Below, piece after piece: positions 8,561-17,462 of a DNA stretch of 39,129 bases. A model generated the notes under the pieces. The model saw nothing but the letters and a program-made list of their open reading frames with translations. It did no database searches and was not told the origin of the DNA. The position numbers and the translations under genes were made by a program. Within the stretch, counting starts at the first letter, position 1; the number at the start of each line of letters is the position of its first letter. This stretch comes from Flavobacterium sp. (GTDB lineage Bacteria; Bacteroidota; Bacteroidia; Flavobacteriales; Flavobacteriaceae), in contig JANXVF010000044.1 in the NCBI GenBank assembly GCA_025351785.1, positions 1 through 39,129 on the forward strand, written 5' to 3'.

Positions 8561-8734
8561 ATGAAAAAATTAATTGCATCGTTAAGCGTAGTAGCTTTTT
8601 TATTCACAATGAGTGTTTCGGCTCAAGAAAAAGTGGAAGCTAAAAAATCAAAATCAAAGTCTGAAATGAAATCATGCTCAAAAGATGAGAAAAAAGGAAG
8701 CTGTTGCATGGCAAAAAAAGGCGCTAAAGCATAG
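8561..8734 (+). CDS. Small exported Lys/Cys-rich peptide, 57 residues
   Basis: A 57-residue protein with a textbook signal peptide (KK, a hydrophobic core, cleavage after VSA at about residue 21). The mature 36 residues are dominated by Lys, Ser and Glu and hold three cysteines: C39 and the pair C48-C49, spaced C-x8-CC. It would be a small, very basic peptide in the periplasm or outside the cell. The Cys pattern suggests metal binding or disulfide bonding, but nothing proves it. From memory, similar short Lys/Cys-rich exported peptides occur in other flavobacteria, without known function. It is a single-gene unit with its own -7 element and a strong terminator 20 bases after the stop. Confidence 0.75.
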   Translation: MKKLIASLSVVAFLFTMSVSAQEKVEAKKSKSKSEMKSCSKDEKKGSCCMAKKGAKA

Positions 8735-8754
8735 CCTATAATTAGTCTAAAAGT

Positions 8755-8786
8755 AAAAAGTGTTTGAGAAATCAAACACTTTTTTT
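8755..8786 (+). terminator. Rho-independent terminator of the small Cys-rich peptide gene
   Basis: A 13-bp perfect stem (8755-8767 with 8772-8784, core AGTGTTTGA / TCAAACACT) with a GAAA loop, ending in a T-run. It begins 20 bases after the TAG at 8732-8734. The A-run before the stem makes it possibly active on both strands. Confidence 0.9.
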
Positions 8787-8846
8787 GTATAATCACATAT
8801 AACCTTGTTGATAAAATAGTAACAATTTATAGGCATTTAAATATTA

Positions 8847-8870
8847 TTAGTAAATAGTTTACTAAATTTG
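8847..8870 (+). promoter_or_regulatory. Palindrome overlapping the -7 element of the T9SS protein gene
   Basis: A perfect inverted repeat TTAGTAAA-TAG-TTTACTAA (8847-8854 and 8858-8865) overlaps the first three bases of a -7 element TAAATTTG (8863-8870), which lies 54 bases before the ATG at 8925. A protein bound to the palindrome would block the promoter. No TTG is present at the -33 position. The binding protein is unknown. Confidence 0.45.
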
Positions 8871-8924
8871 AGATTTAATTTTGTGATTTAACAACACATC
8901 CAAATCATAATTTTATTCAATATC

Positions 8925-11900
8925 ATGCAACTTAAACGTTTCTTAGTAACAAGTCTTTTTTTATTATTTTCCAATACATTTTTGGGATTTAATATAAACG
9001 TGGTGCCTACTGACGAAACTTGCACAGGAAACGGCGTATTAACATTTAATCCATCAAACACTGACCCTAACGGAAGCATAACCTATTTTATTTACAAACT
9101 TCCCAACATATCAGTGCCACTTTCTACTACAACTAACCCATCGTTAGGAGGACTCGGCGCTGGTAATTATAGAATAATTGCAAAAGAAACTGTAAATGGA
9201 GTTGTATCTACCCAAACGCAAGATGTAACAATAATTAATGCCATTGTGCCGTTAACTTATACTGTACAGAGTTTAAACCAAGCTTGCTCGACAACTAGTA
9301 ATGCCACAGTAACAATAGTAGCAGGGGTTGCGGTAAGTTATCAAATAATTTCTGGACCTATGCAGTTTCCCGCGCAGGCTTCTAATACTTTTTCGGGTTT
9401 GACAGTTGGCACCTACACTTTTCTGGTAACTGATTCTTGCGGTGGCGGAAAAACGCAAACTTACACTGTTTCACTCAACCCAACAGGATTAACAATTGCA
9501 CCACCCATTTTTAATAATACTACCCCACCAAGTTGTGCATTTACTGTGGCAAATAATTTAATTACTGCTGCAACTGGAACGGTAATTGGCTATCCGCTTG
9601 CCGTTCAATATACCGTTCATCCGCCCATTGGAGCAAATATTGTTTACAACAATTCTGTCACAAATGGAAATGCACAATCTCAAAATTTGTCACAAACTAT
9701 TCCTTATTATGTAAATCAAACCTATAGTTATGATATTGCAGTAACCGATGCTTGTGGGACAACTGTAACAATGAATTTTCCAGTTAATCTCGACATAACA
9801 CTGAGCCCAACTATAATCAATTTAAATTGCAACAACCACTATTTTGAGTTGAATGCCAACAATTTTACACCACCATACACCCTTACCTTCACGGCATTCC
9901 CAGCAGGATTTAATCCGGCGAGTTATCCATTAATTTACAATCAAGCCACTAGTACTTTTGGTAGTATAAACAATCCAGTTCCTACTGGAAATTATGAGGT
10001 AAATATTGTAGATAGTTGCGGGCGAACCATGACAATACCAACACAGTTTTCAATAGTAAATATTCCAATAATTCCAACAGGAGTTGGTACTAACGATGGA
10101 TGCCTTACTAATACTGGAACGATTGTAATTACCATAAACGATTCTGACTTTCAAATAGTAATTATTACAAATGGACCTGCGAGTTATCCATTTCCTTATC
10201 CTCACAATGTTTCAAATCTTATTGATACCGATGGCAATATTACCTTAAGTAACGTGCCTATCGGAACCTACTCATTTTCGCTTGTCGACATATGCAATAC
10301 TCCTTTGTCGCCACTAGATGTTGTGATTCCTATTTACACAAATAAAGGCTCATTTGCAGTCGTAAAAAATGGATGTGCCTTGGGAAAAGGGAGTGTCAAA
10401 ATAAATAGCGGAAACGGAAATCTAACTTCGGTAATCATGTCTGCCGCGCCTGCAGGAGTCAATTTTCCACAAGATGAAACAGCAAATATTATTCCGTTTG
10501 ATGGCGATTGTTACATCAGTGATTTGTCTGCGGGCAATTATGTTTTTAATACCACAGATGTTTGCGGTTTTACTAGTAGTGTTTCTATAAACGTTGCCGG
10601 ATATGCGATTACTACAAACCAATACTCATTGATTCCAAATTGTGGCTCATTTGATTTAAATCTAAATTTTGTAAGTAATGGAACTTCAAACGAAACATTT
10701 TGGTTGCAAAAACTTATAAATGTATCTACAGGTACTTGGGGAAATCCAGCTGATATTACTCAAATTTATCAAAATGGAACCGTTCCTACTCCTGCAAACT
10801 CTATTTCTTTAAATAATAATGCTACAAATTTTAATTTGCCTTACAACGGAACTTTCAGAATTGTTAGAGTTTTTTCATCATTTAATAACGGTAGTGATTT
10901 AAATTCTGGAGCAGTATCGTCAATAAATTCAGATTGTATCGAATTTTTATCGCCTACTTTGAATTATAATCAAGTTTTAGAAATTGTTGATGCTTATCGT
11001 TTGCCCTGTTCAGCAAACGGAAATCTAGACGTGGTAATTGTTGCAAATGGTCCCAACCCAATACATTATTCGATTATAAATCCTGACGGGAGTCTATTTT
11101 TAGATAATGGGAATTCCAATATTTTTTATAATCTTGCTCCAGGAAATTATATTTTTAAAGTAGATGTAGCTTGTGGCGATTTTAAAAGTCAATCTTTTGA
11201 TGTTGCCGATTTAACATCGCTGGTAAACGTAAACAAACCTCAAGATTTAGTAAACTGTCAGTTCACTATTACGGGAAACGAAACGTTTGATTTGACTTCT
11301 CAAAATGCAACAATTTTAGGTTCACAGGCTTCATCAGATTACACAGTAAGTTATTACACCTCGCAAGCCGATTCACAATCTGGAAGCAATCAAATTGCCA
11401 ATACTACAACTTTTAATCCTACTACAAACCCTCAAACTATTTATGTTCGATTGGTTTTTAATTCGTTATCTAGTTGTTACCAAACTACTTCTTTCGAACT
11501 TTTTGCAGGGCAAACTCCTCAAATAATTTGTGATGCTACTTATTTAAATTGTACAACAAACCCTACCATAATTGATGCCTCGACAGGCAATTTGCCTACT
11601 ACAACCTATTTATGGTCAGACGGTAGTACAAATCCGGTTAAAACGATAAGCCAGTTTGGAACAACAAATTTGACTGTAACAGCAACAAATTCTTATGGTT
11701 TAGGTTCAATTCCCTGTGATTCTGCTCCTAAATCTATTTCAGTTACCATTTCAGAAATTCCTACAATAAATCATATCGAAACTACAGATTGGACAGAATT
11801 TGAAAATACTATTACAGTTTTCACATCAAACGCTGGTAGTTTTGAATATTCGTTAGACAATATAAATTTTCAAACCTCAAACTATTTTGCAAATTTAAGG

Positions 11901-12227
11901 GCTGGTTTATACACGGTTTATGTGCGAGATAGTTCAGGTTGTGGTACAATATCTCAAGTAGTTTGGTTACTAAATTATCCTTTATATTTTACACCAAATG
12001 GTGACGGGTATAATGAAACATGGCGCATCGAAAACCAAGAATTTGAAACTAATTTAACGGTTTTTATTTATGATAGATATGGCAAATTATTGACATATTT
12101 CCCTTCAAACTCCTCAGGTTGGGACGGAACTTATAGTGGAAATTTGATGCTCGCCACCGATTATTGGTTTGTTGTAAATCGACAGGACGGTCGAACTTTG
12201 CGTGGTCACTTTACACTTAAAAGATAG
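8925..12227 (+). CDS. T9SS type B sorting domain-containing surface/secreted protein
   Basis: An 1100-residue exported protein. It has a signal peptide (about 1-21), then a long Asn/Thr/Ser-rich region of tandem beta-sandwich-like modules, and ends in a type B (gliding motility-associated, CHU_C-like) C-terminal sorting domain at about 1017-1100. Signatures there are LYFTPNGDGYNETW, YDRYGKLL, SGWDGTY and TDYWFVV, with a final KR. That domain directs export through the type IX secretion system. Several modules carry one Cys near the start and a D-x-C-G or similar motif near the end: C121/C172, C204/C277, C302/C365, C393/C457, C484/C547, C695/C750. Intramodule disulfides are therefore likely. 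No catalytic domain is recognised; an adhesin or structural role is a guess. It is convergent with the DinB-like gene. Confidence 0.9.
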   Translation: MQLKRFLVTSLFLLFSNTFLGFNINVVPTDETCTGNGVLTFNPSNTDPNGSITYFIYKLPNISVPLSTTTNPSLGGLGAGNYRIIAKETVNGVVSTQTQDVTIINAIVPLTYTVQSLNQACSTTSNATVTIVAGVAVSYQIISGPMQFPAQASNTFSGLTVGTYTFLVTDSCGGGKTQTYTVSLNPTGLTIAPPIFNNTTPPSCAFTVANNLITAATGTVIGYPLAVQYTVHPPIGANIVYNNSVTNGNAQSQNLSQTIPYYVNQTYSYDIAVTDACGTTVTMNFPVNLDITLSPTIINLNCNNHYFELNANNFTPPYTLTFTAFPAGFNPASYPLIYNQATSTFGSINNPVPTGNYEVNIVDSCGRTMTIPTQFSIVNIPIIPTGVGTNDGCLTNTGTIVITINDSDFQIVIITNGPASYPFPYPHNVSNLIDTDGNITLSNVPIGTYSFSLVDICNTPLSPLDVVIPIYTNKGSFAVVKNGCALGKGSVKINSGNGNLTSVIMSAAPAGVNFPQDETANIIPFDGDCYISDLSAGNYVFNTTDVCGFTSSVSINVAGYAITTNQYSLIPNCGSFDLNLNFVSNGTSNETFWLQKLINVSTGTWGNPADITQIYQNGTVPTPANSISLNNNATNFNLPYNGTFRIVRVFSSFNNGSDLNSGAVSSINSDCIEFLSPTLNYNQVLEIVDAYRLPCSANGNLDVVIVANGPNPIHYSIINPDGSLFLDNGNSNIFYNLAPGNYIFKVDVACGDFKSQSFDVADLTSLVNVNKPQDLVNCQFTITGNETFDLTSQNATILGSQASSDYTVSYYTSQADSQSGSNQIANTTTFNPTTNPQTIYVRLVFNSLSSCYQTTSFELFAGQTPQIICDATYLNCTTNPTIIDASTGNLPTTTYLWSDGSTNPVKTISQFGTTNLTVTATNSYGLGSIPCDSAPKSISVTISEIPTINHIETTDWTEFENTITVFTSNAGSFEYSLDNINFQTSNYFANLRAGLYTVYVRDSSGCGTISQVVWLLNYPLYFTPNGDGYNETWRIENQEFETNLTVFIYDRYGKLLTYFPSNSSGWDGTYSGNLMLATDYWFVVNRQDGRTLRGHFTLKR

Positions 12228-12277
12228 CACTTTTTTGTGAAATACTAAATAAAACCTTTTTAATAAAATTAGTTTTC

Positions 12278-12793
12278 TTACAAATACCTTTCTTCAAAAA
12301 TATTTTGATGATGATTTTGATGTCCTACAATTATAAATCCTATTGCCCGTACTGTCATCTGATTGTTTGATGCAATGCCACTTTTCAATAAATCGTCAGG
12401 AGCAAAAGTTTTAAAAAGTAACAGTGTTGCATGACGCACTGCAGATAACTCAGTTAACAAACTCATTATAGTACGATTATTTCCCAGCGCTATTTTTGAA
12501 TAATTATTTTCGTCAAAACCTGGTAGTGCTGTAGTATCATTTCTGGCAAAACATAAGGCTCTGTAACTAAAAATACGTTCACAATCTATCAAATGTTGTA
12601 TAATATCTTTGATAGTCCATTTATCTTCCGCATAAACATAATCGTGTTTATCCATCGGAATATCTTGTACAAATCTGATGAATTTATGTAACGAAATTTC
12701 TAGTTCTTCTATCAAATCTTCGTCAGTTAATGTTGCCAAATATGGTTTATACCATGTTGCATATTCACTAGTTTGTAATTGATTTGCTCTCAT
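12278..12793 (-). CDS. DinB-like four-helix metal-binding protein
   Basis: A 171-residue cytoplasmic protein of the DinB/YfiT superfamily. Family members use three His as metal ligands; candidates here are the His of IIQHLIDCER (about 67) and the C-terminal VGHQNHHQN cluster (about 157-162). KWTIKDIIQHLIDCE is the typical first-helix signature. Several family members are thiol transferases or are DNA damage-induced, but the substrate here is unknown. The gene lies 32 bases after ppc on the same strand and may be co-transcribed with it. Confidence 0.85.
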   Translation of the reverse strand: MRANQLQTSEYATWYKPYLATLTDEDLIEELEISLHKFIRFVQDIPMDKHDYVYAEDKWTIKDIIQHLIDCERIFSYRALCFARNDTTALPGFDENNYSKIALGNNRTIMSLLTELSAVRHATLLLFKTFAPDDLLKSGIASNNQMTVRAIGFIIVGHQNHHQNIFEERYL

Positions 12794-12825
12794 ATTTTTT
12801 TATATTTTTAAATTATTTTATTCTT

Positions 12826-15405
12826 TTATGCCGAATTTCTGCTGGCATTAGTATTGCCAAACATAGATCGTGTAACAAGTTTTTCGTAGGCTTCCAGAAA
12901 TTGATTTTGGTTACTTTTACTTTTTTTAATTTCATTAATTTTCATTAAAGCATATTGCTGAATAGTTAATAAAGGCAAAACAATTTGCTCTCTCATTACT
13001 ATCGAAGCTTTTCCATCTGGATAATTTTCCATCAATTCTTTATGATTGGCTATTTTTAATAACAATCGTTTGGTTTCTAAATATTCGTGATGAATAATTT
13101 CCCAAAAAGCACCAAACTCCTCATCGTTTTTTATGTATTGCGTTAAAGGAAAAAAACATTTTGATAACGACATCATACTATTTTCTAACAAAGTTCTGAA
13201 AAAAAGTGATGAATCAAAAAGCGATTGTACTTTATCCCATTGTTTTGTAGTTTCAAAGTGTTTCAAAGCCGTTCCAACTCCAAAAAAACCTGGAACATTC
13301 TGCTTCATTTGACTCCATGATCCTACAAAAGGAATGGCTCTTAAATCAGAAAAATCGAAACTAGCCTCAGCATTTCGTTTTGCAGGACGACTTCCAATAT
13401 TGGTTTTTGAATAATAATTCATCGTACTCATTTGTTGTAAATATGGAATAAATTTTGGATGATTTTTAAAACTTAAATATTTTTCATAACCAATAGAAGC
13501 AAGTTCTTCTATACAGTTTTTATCATCTTTTGATAAATTATTTTCTTTTTCGTTAAACAATTTATTTGAAATTCCTGCACTCAATAGATTTTCTAAGTTA
13601 TAACGACACGAATCGACAATTCCAAAATTTGAACTTATTGTTTGACCTTGAACGGTTAGTTGAATTTCTTGATTTTCTATTTTTGAACCCAATGAGGCAT
13701 AAAATTTATGGGTTTTCCCTCCTCCACGTGCTGGTGGACCCCCGCGACCATCAAAAAAAATCACTTTAACTCCATATTTTCTCGAAACTTTAGTGATGGC
13801 TTCTTTTGCTTTATAAATTCCCCAATTTGCCATCAAATAGCCACCATCTTTAGTCCCGTCAGAAAATCCTAACATTACAGTTTGTTTTTTATCTCGGTTT
13901 TTTAAATGTGACGCATACCAAGTATTAGAATATAATTGCTCCATTATTTGAGATGCATTTTGCAAATCGTTGATAGACTCAAAAAGTGGAACAATATCTA
14001 CCGAAGGATTTTCCCAATCACATAATTTGAATAAAGTTAAAATTTCAAGAACATTTAAGGCACTTTCATTATTACTAATAATATATCGATTAGCACCGAG
14101 TTGTCCGTTATTTTCCTGAATTTGCTTTATTGCTAAAATTGAATCTATGGTTTGTTTAGTCATTTCATCTTCAAAAAAATCAGAAGAAATGGTATTATTT
14201 AATTGTTCTAATATTTTAATACGATCTAAAGTAGATGATTCAAAGTAAGTTTTTAAGTTTGGATTGTTCTGGGACAAATATTCAAAAATAATTTTAATTA
14301 CATTATTATGAATATGACTGTTTTGTCTGATATCGAGCGATGCAAAGTGAAATCCAAAAATGGTAACCTTGTTTATCAAATCGTTAATTTCATTAAGATA
14401 CAATGATTGATGCACTTTAATACATATTGTTTTTATCTCTTGCAATTTTTCTTTTAATTCTGATAATGAAATGTAAAGGCTTCCATCAGAGTAAAATATT
14501 GATCGATACAATTTATTTTCTATCTCAAATATCAGAGCATCAATTCCAGAAAAAGTTAATTTTCGCCTTAATTTTCTGATATCATGATAATAACATTTCA
14601 AAATTGATGTTCTGAGTCTGTTGGCAACTTTTAAAGTAATTTCAGTAGTAACAAAGTGATTTCCATCGCGATCTCCTCCTGGCCAAAATCCTAAATTAAT
14701 TATCGAATTTAATATCGATTCATTTTGATATATATTTTTCTGCAAAAACTGAATTATTTCACCTGAAGTTTGATAAAATACATTTTCTAAATACCAAATT
14801 AAACTAGTGGCTTCATCAAATGGGGTTGGTTTTTCTTTTTTTATAAATGGAGTTTTACCAAGTTGTGCAAGTAGTTCTTTAATTTTAGGTAGGTTGTTGG
14901 CTTTAATTTCGTTTGTCAAATCGGTTATAATTCCCAGTACCGATCCGGGATAAAATTGTGTAGGATGCGCAGTTAAAACAGTTCTAATTTTGAAATTTGT
15001 TAAAAAATCTACTAATTGGTCAGTCCTATTTTGATCTTCAACCTTATCTTTAATATCGCGAAGAGAGCCGTTACCTTCTAAATTATTAACTTCAGCAAAT
15101 GCTGCATCTTCTATAGCATCAAAAAGTACTATTTGACGTTCAACATATTGAATAAACCGAAACATCAAACTAATTTGTTTTTCTTCAGAAACATTTTCTA
15201 AATATTTTTTAAAAAAAGAGTTGACTATTTCGATTGGTGTGAAATTTTGTTTTAAACCAGAGTCACACATTTCACTAAAAAGTGGAAGTAAAACTCCTGT
15301 ATTATTTATAGCGTCAAAGGGCAATGTAATAAACATACTGTTGTAAATATAATATTTAGACAATACGCTCTGATTGAAACGATCTATTTTTGGGAGTGTG
15401 TACAT
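12826..15405 (-). CDS. ppc: Phosphoenolpyruvate carboxylase
   Basis: An 859-residue enzyme that makes oxaloacetate from phosphoenolpyruvate and bicarbonate, refilling the TCA cycle. Catalytic H147 lies in LTAHPTQ (the classical form is LTAHPTE). GGDRDGNH and the glycine-rich FFDGRGGPPARGGGKTH are the other active-site signatures. The C-terminus reads FGNTNASRNSA and lacks the usual terminal QNTG/RNTG motif. The protein is somewhat shorter than typical bacterial PEPCs (about 880-950). These differences suggest a divergent Bacteroidetes-type PEPC, possibly with changed allosteric control. It starts 117 bases after the Lrp/AsnC gene, with a terminator between them, so it should have its own promoter; none was clear. 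Confidence 0.93.
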   Translation of the reverse strand: MYTLPKIDRFNQSVLSKYYIYNSMFITLPFDAINNTGVLLPLFSEMCDSGLKQNFTPIEIVNSFFKKYLENVSEEKQISLMFRFIQYVERQIVLFDAIEDAAFAEVNNLEGNGSLRDIKDKVEDQNRTDQLVDFLTNFKIRTVLTAHPTQFYPGSVLGIITDLTNEIKANNLPKIKELLAQLGKTPFIKKEKPTPFDEATSLIWYLENVFYQTSGEIIQFLQKNIYQNESILNSIINLGFWPGGDRDGNHFVTTEITLKVANRLRTSILKCYYHDIRKLRRKLTFSGIDALIFEIENKLYRSIFYSDGSLYISLSELKEKLQEIKTICIKVHQSLYLNEINDLINKVTIFGFHFASLDIRQNSHIHNNVIKIIFEYLSQNNPNLKTYFESSTLDRIKILEQLNNTISSDFFEDEMTKQTIDSILAIKQIQENNGQLGANRYIISNNESALNVLEILTLFKLCDWENPSVDIVPLFESINDLQNASQIMEQLYSNTWYASHLKNRDKKQTVMLGFSDGTKDGGYLMANWGIYKAKEAITKVSRKYGVKVIFFDGRGGPPARGGGKTHKFYASLGSKIENQEIQLTVQGQTISSNFGIVDSCRYNLENLLSAGISNKLFNEKENNLSKDDKNCIEELASIGYEKYLSFKNHPKFIPYLQQMSTMNYYSKTNIGSRPAKRNAEASFDFSDLRAIPFVGSWSQMKQNVPGFFGVGTALKHFETTKQWDKVQSLFDSSLFFRTLLENSMMSLSKCFFPLTQYIKNDEEFGAFWEIIHHEYLETKRLLLKIANHKELMENYPDGKASIVMREQIVLPLLTIQQYALMKINEIKKSKSNQNQFLEAYEKLVTRSMFGNTNASRNSA

Positions 15406-15468
15406 AAATAGTTTTTACGAAATTAACTAAATAATTATAACAAAATACAACCCTAAAACTTTTATTAT

Positions 15469-15498
15469 AAAAAAAGACCCCAAGAAAAACTTGAGGTC
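15469..15498 (-). terminator. Rho-independent terminator of the Lrp/AsnC regulator gene
   Basis: On the minus strand a 9-bp stem with one wobble pair (GACCTCAAG / CTTGGGGTC; plus positions 15476-15484 and 15490-15498) with a 5-base loop is followed by seven T's (A's at 15469-15475 on the plus strand). It lies 25 bases after the stop of the regulator. Confidence 0.88.
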
Positions 15499-15522
15499 AA
15501 AATAGATTACTATATTAAAATA

Positions 15523-16002
15523 TTAGATTTCCTTAAAAATAGTGTGCATCAATCGTTTTTTATCATTAATGCTTTCTTCTAGCGATATCATTGTCTCGGT
15601 TCTGTAAACGCCTTCAATATCATCGACCATAAAAATAACATCTTTGGCATGCTTGGTATCTTTTGCTCTAATTTTACAAAAAATATTAAATTTTCCTGTT
15701 GTAACATGAGCTACTGTAACAAATGGTATATCGTTAATTCGTTCTAACACAAACTTGGTTTGCGAAGTATTATTTAAGAAAACACCCACATAAGCAATAA
15801 AAGAATACCCAAGTTTTTCATAGTCTAATGTCAATGTAGAACCCATAATGATTCCTGCATCTTCCATTTTTTTAACTCTAACGTGAACTGTCCCCGCAGA
15901 AATTAATAATTTCTTAGCAATATCTGTAAATGGAATTCTGGTATTGTCGATTAACATATCAAGAATCTGGTGGTCAACCTCATCTAAACGGAATTTACTC
16001 AT
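15523..16002 (-). CDS. Lrp/AsnC family transcriptional regulator
   Basis: A 159-residue DNA-binding protein. The N-terminal winged helix-turn-helix (about 1-60, VDHQILDMLIDNTRIPFTDI then SAGTVHVRVKKME) is followed by a linker and a RAM-type ligand-binding, oligomerising domain (about 68-150) containing VAHVTTGKFN. Members of this family form octamers and respond to amino acids; the ligand here is unknown. The gene follows the M14 carboxypeptidase by 69 bases on the same strand and is closed by a strong terminator, so the two may form one unit. The sequence resembles a highly conserved flavobacterial paralogue (from memory). Confidence 0.92.
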   Translation of the reverse strand: MSKFRLDEVDHQILDMLIDNTRIPFTDIAKKLLISAGTVHVRVKKMEDAGIIMGSTLTLDYEKLGYSFIAYVGVFLNNTSQTKFVLERINDIPFVTVAHVTTGKFNIFCKIRAKDTKHAKDVIFMVDDIEGVYRTETMISLEESINDKKRLMHTIFKEI

Positions 16003-16071
16003 AATGTACTTTATTTAAGTTTTAATAATTACTATTTAATATAAATAAATCTAATTTAACTTAAAAAAGAG

Positions 16072-17226
16072 TTACTCAATAACTAAACCATTAACAATAT
16101 TCAGATGTTTATCTAAATAAAAATTTGCTGGCTTTTCTATTTCTGGTATGTTTTTATCATTATCAGAATATAATTTATAATTTGCATCATATTCAAAATG
16201 TCCAAAAAACCCTTCTAAATTACCGATTTCAGAAAAATAAGCTTTAAAAATTAACTTTCCTTCAACTAATTCTTCTTTATATTGAATTGCAAAATTCGTA
16301 ATAATTTCAATACCATCATAATTTATTTTGACATTTTTATAAATAATATCATAAAAAGCTACTTTATTTTGAGGAATTTGTAAATAAAATGGATATTTGT
16401 CAGCTACTACATCGTTTTCGTAAATATAATATAAACTAGAAACTAAGGCAATAAAAATAAATTTTCTTGTAATCTCTCTATCATAATCGTTTTGAAAATG
16501 ACCCGCTTCAAATAAAATAGTTGCTACGTTGAGCGACTGAAACGTATCGCCAATACAATTGATATTGAAAGAATCGTCGAAACGTGCTACTTGACCCGGA
16601 ATAAATTTTTGCAATACATTATTCATTGAAACAATAACATTCATAGCGATGCCTCGAGTTTTATTTACATCTCTATCAACATTATATGATGGTGCTAAAA
16701 AAGAAACTGTAGCAGGTTTGTTTGAAAATCCTACGCTATAAATGGTTCTTTGATCATGAAGATTGTAACAAAAATCGGGTTTAAAATCGTTAAAAATAGC
16801 TCTTACTATTTTACTTTCTGGCTGTGACAAATTTTGTGCATCTCGATTTAAATCGACTCCATTTGCATTTTCTCGGGTGTACAATAATGCTCCATCCGGA
16901 TTTAACATGGGTATAAAACAGAAGGAAAAATGATTACGAATATTGATTGAATTTGTAGATTGAGTACATAAAAAATTTATTAAATCAAACAAAGCTTTAG
17001 TAGTTGTACTTTCATTTCCGTGCATTTGAGACCACATAAAAATTTTAATTTGTCCAGTACCAATTTCATATTTGTATATTGGTTTTTTTAAAACCGACTC
17101 CCCAATTTTTGTCAATTTAGAAATTAAATTATTGTTCAATAATATCGATTCAATATCATTTAAAGTAATATAACGACCACTTAGTTTTGACTCTCTAGAT
17201 TGATTAAAAATATGTTCGTAATTCAT
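16072..17226 (-). CDS. M14 family zinc carboxypeptidase
   Basis: A 384-residue protein with the M14 active site: zinc ligands H69 and E72 (MHGNE) and H157 (NLHDQ), substrate-binding NPDG and DLNRDAQ (about 109-130), and the catalytic Glu E240 in LFEAGHF. There is no signal peptide, so it should be cytoplasmic. A C-terminal beta domain (about 285-384) follows. The family includes carboxypeptidases and succinylglutamate desuccinylase-like amidohydrolases; the substrate cannot be told. It is divergent from the XRE regulator across a 310-base region with repeated TTAC-N4-GTAA sites, two of which cover its own promoter. The Lrp/AsnC gene follows downstream. The neighbourhood suggests regulated peptide or amino-acid turnover (inference). 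Confidence 0.9.
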   Translation of the reverse strand: MNYEHIFNQSRESKLSGRYITLNDIESILLNNNLISKLTKIGESVLKKPIYKYEIGTGQIKIFMWSQMHGNESTTTKALFDLINFLCTQSTNSINIRNHFSFCFIPMLNPDGALLYTRENANGVDLNRDAQNLSQPESKIVRAIFNDFKPDFCYNLHDQRTIYSVGFSNKPATVSFLAPSYNVDRDVNKTRGIAMNVIVSMNNVLQKFIPGQVARFDDSFNINCIGDTFQSLNVATILFEAGHFQNDYDREITRKFIFIALVSSLYYIYENDVVADKYPFYLQIPQNKVAFYDIIYKNVKINYDGIEIITNFAIQYKEELVEGKLIFKAYFSEIGNLEGFFGHFEYDANYKLYSDNDKNIPEIEKPANFYLDKHLNIVNGLVIE

Positions 17227-17240
17227 AGTATAAATATGTA

Positions 17241-17312
17241 ATTACAAAAGTAAACAACTTTAAAATTACAATTGTAAACGCTTAAATTTCTTTAAAATTT
17301 ACTTTTGTAAAC
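17241..17312. promoter_or_regulatory. Three TTAC-N4-GTAA operator-like sites near the M14 promoter
   Basis: Three palindromic sites are seen: ATTACAAAAGTAAAC (17241-17255), ATTACAATTGTAAAC (17265-17279, a perfect 12-base palindrome) and TTTACTTTTGTAAAC (17298-17312). All keep TTAC and GTAA arms with a 4-base centre. Site 1 covers the -7 box and site 2 the -33 TTG of the minus-strand M14 promoter. The likely binder is the neighbouring XRE regulator, or alternatively the Lrp/AsnC protein; neither is shown. Confidence 0.65.
17245..17271 (-). promoter_or_regulatory. Promoter of the M14 carboxypeptidase gene
   Basis: On the minus strand the -7 element TACTTTTG (plus 17245-17252) has a TTG (17269-17271) upstream with a 16-base spacer, one short of the usual 17-23. 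It ends 18 bases before the ATG at 17226. Both elements lie inside operator-like palindromes. Confidence 0.55.
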
Positions 17313-17462
17313 ATTTTATGAGTATAGTTTAAGTTGGAAACGATACATCATCGAATCAAAATTTACAATTAAACATAATTCAATATAAATAATTTAAATT
17401 CAGTATATTAAATACATTTTTCTAAAGTAATAGTTAATATAAAATGATTGAATTATAAATTG

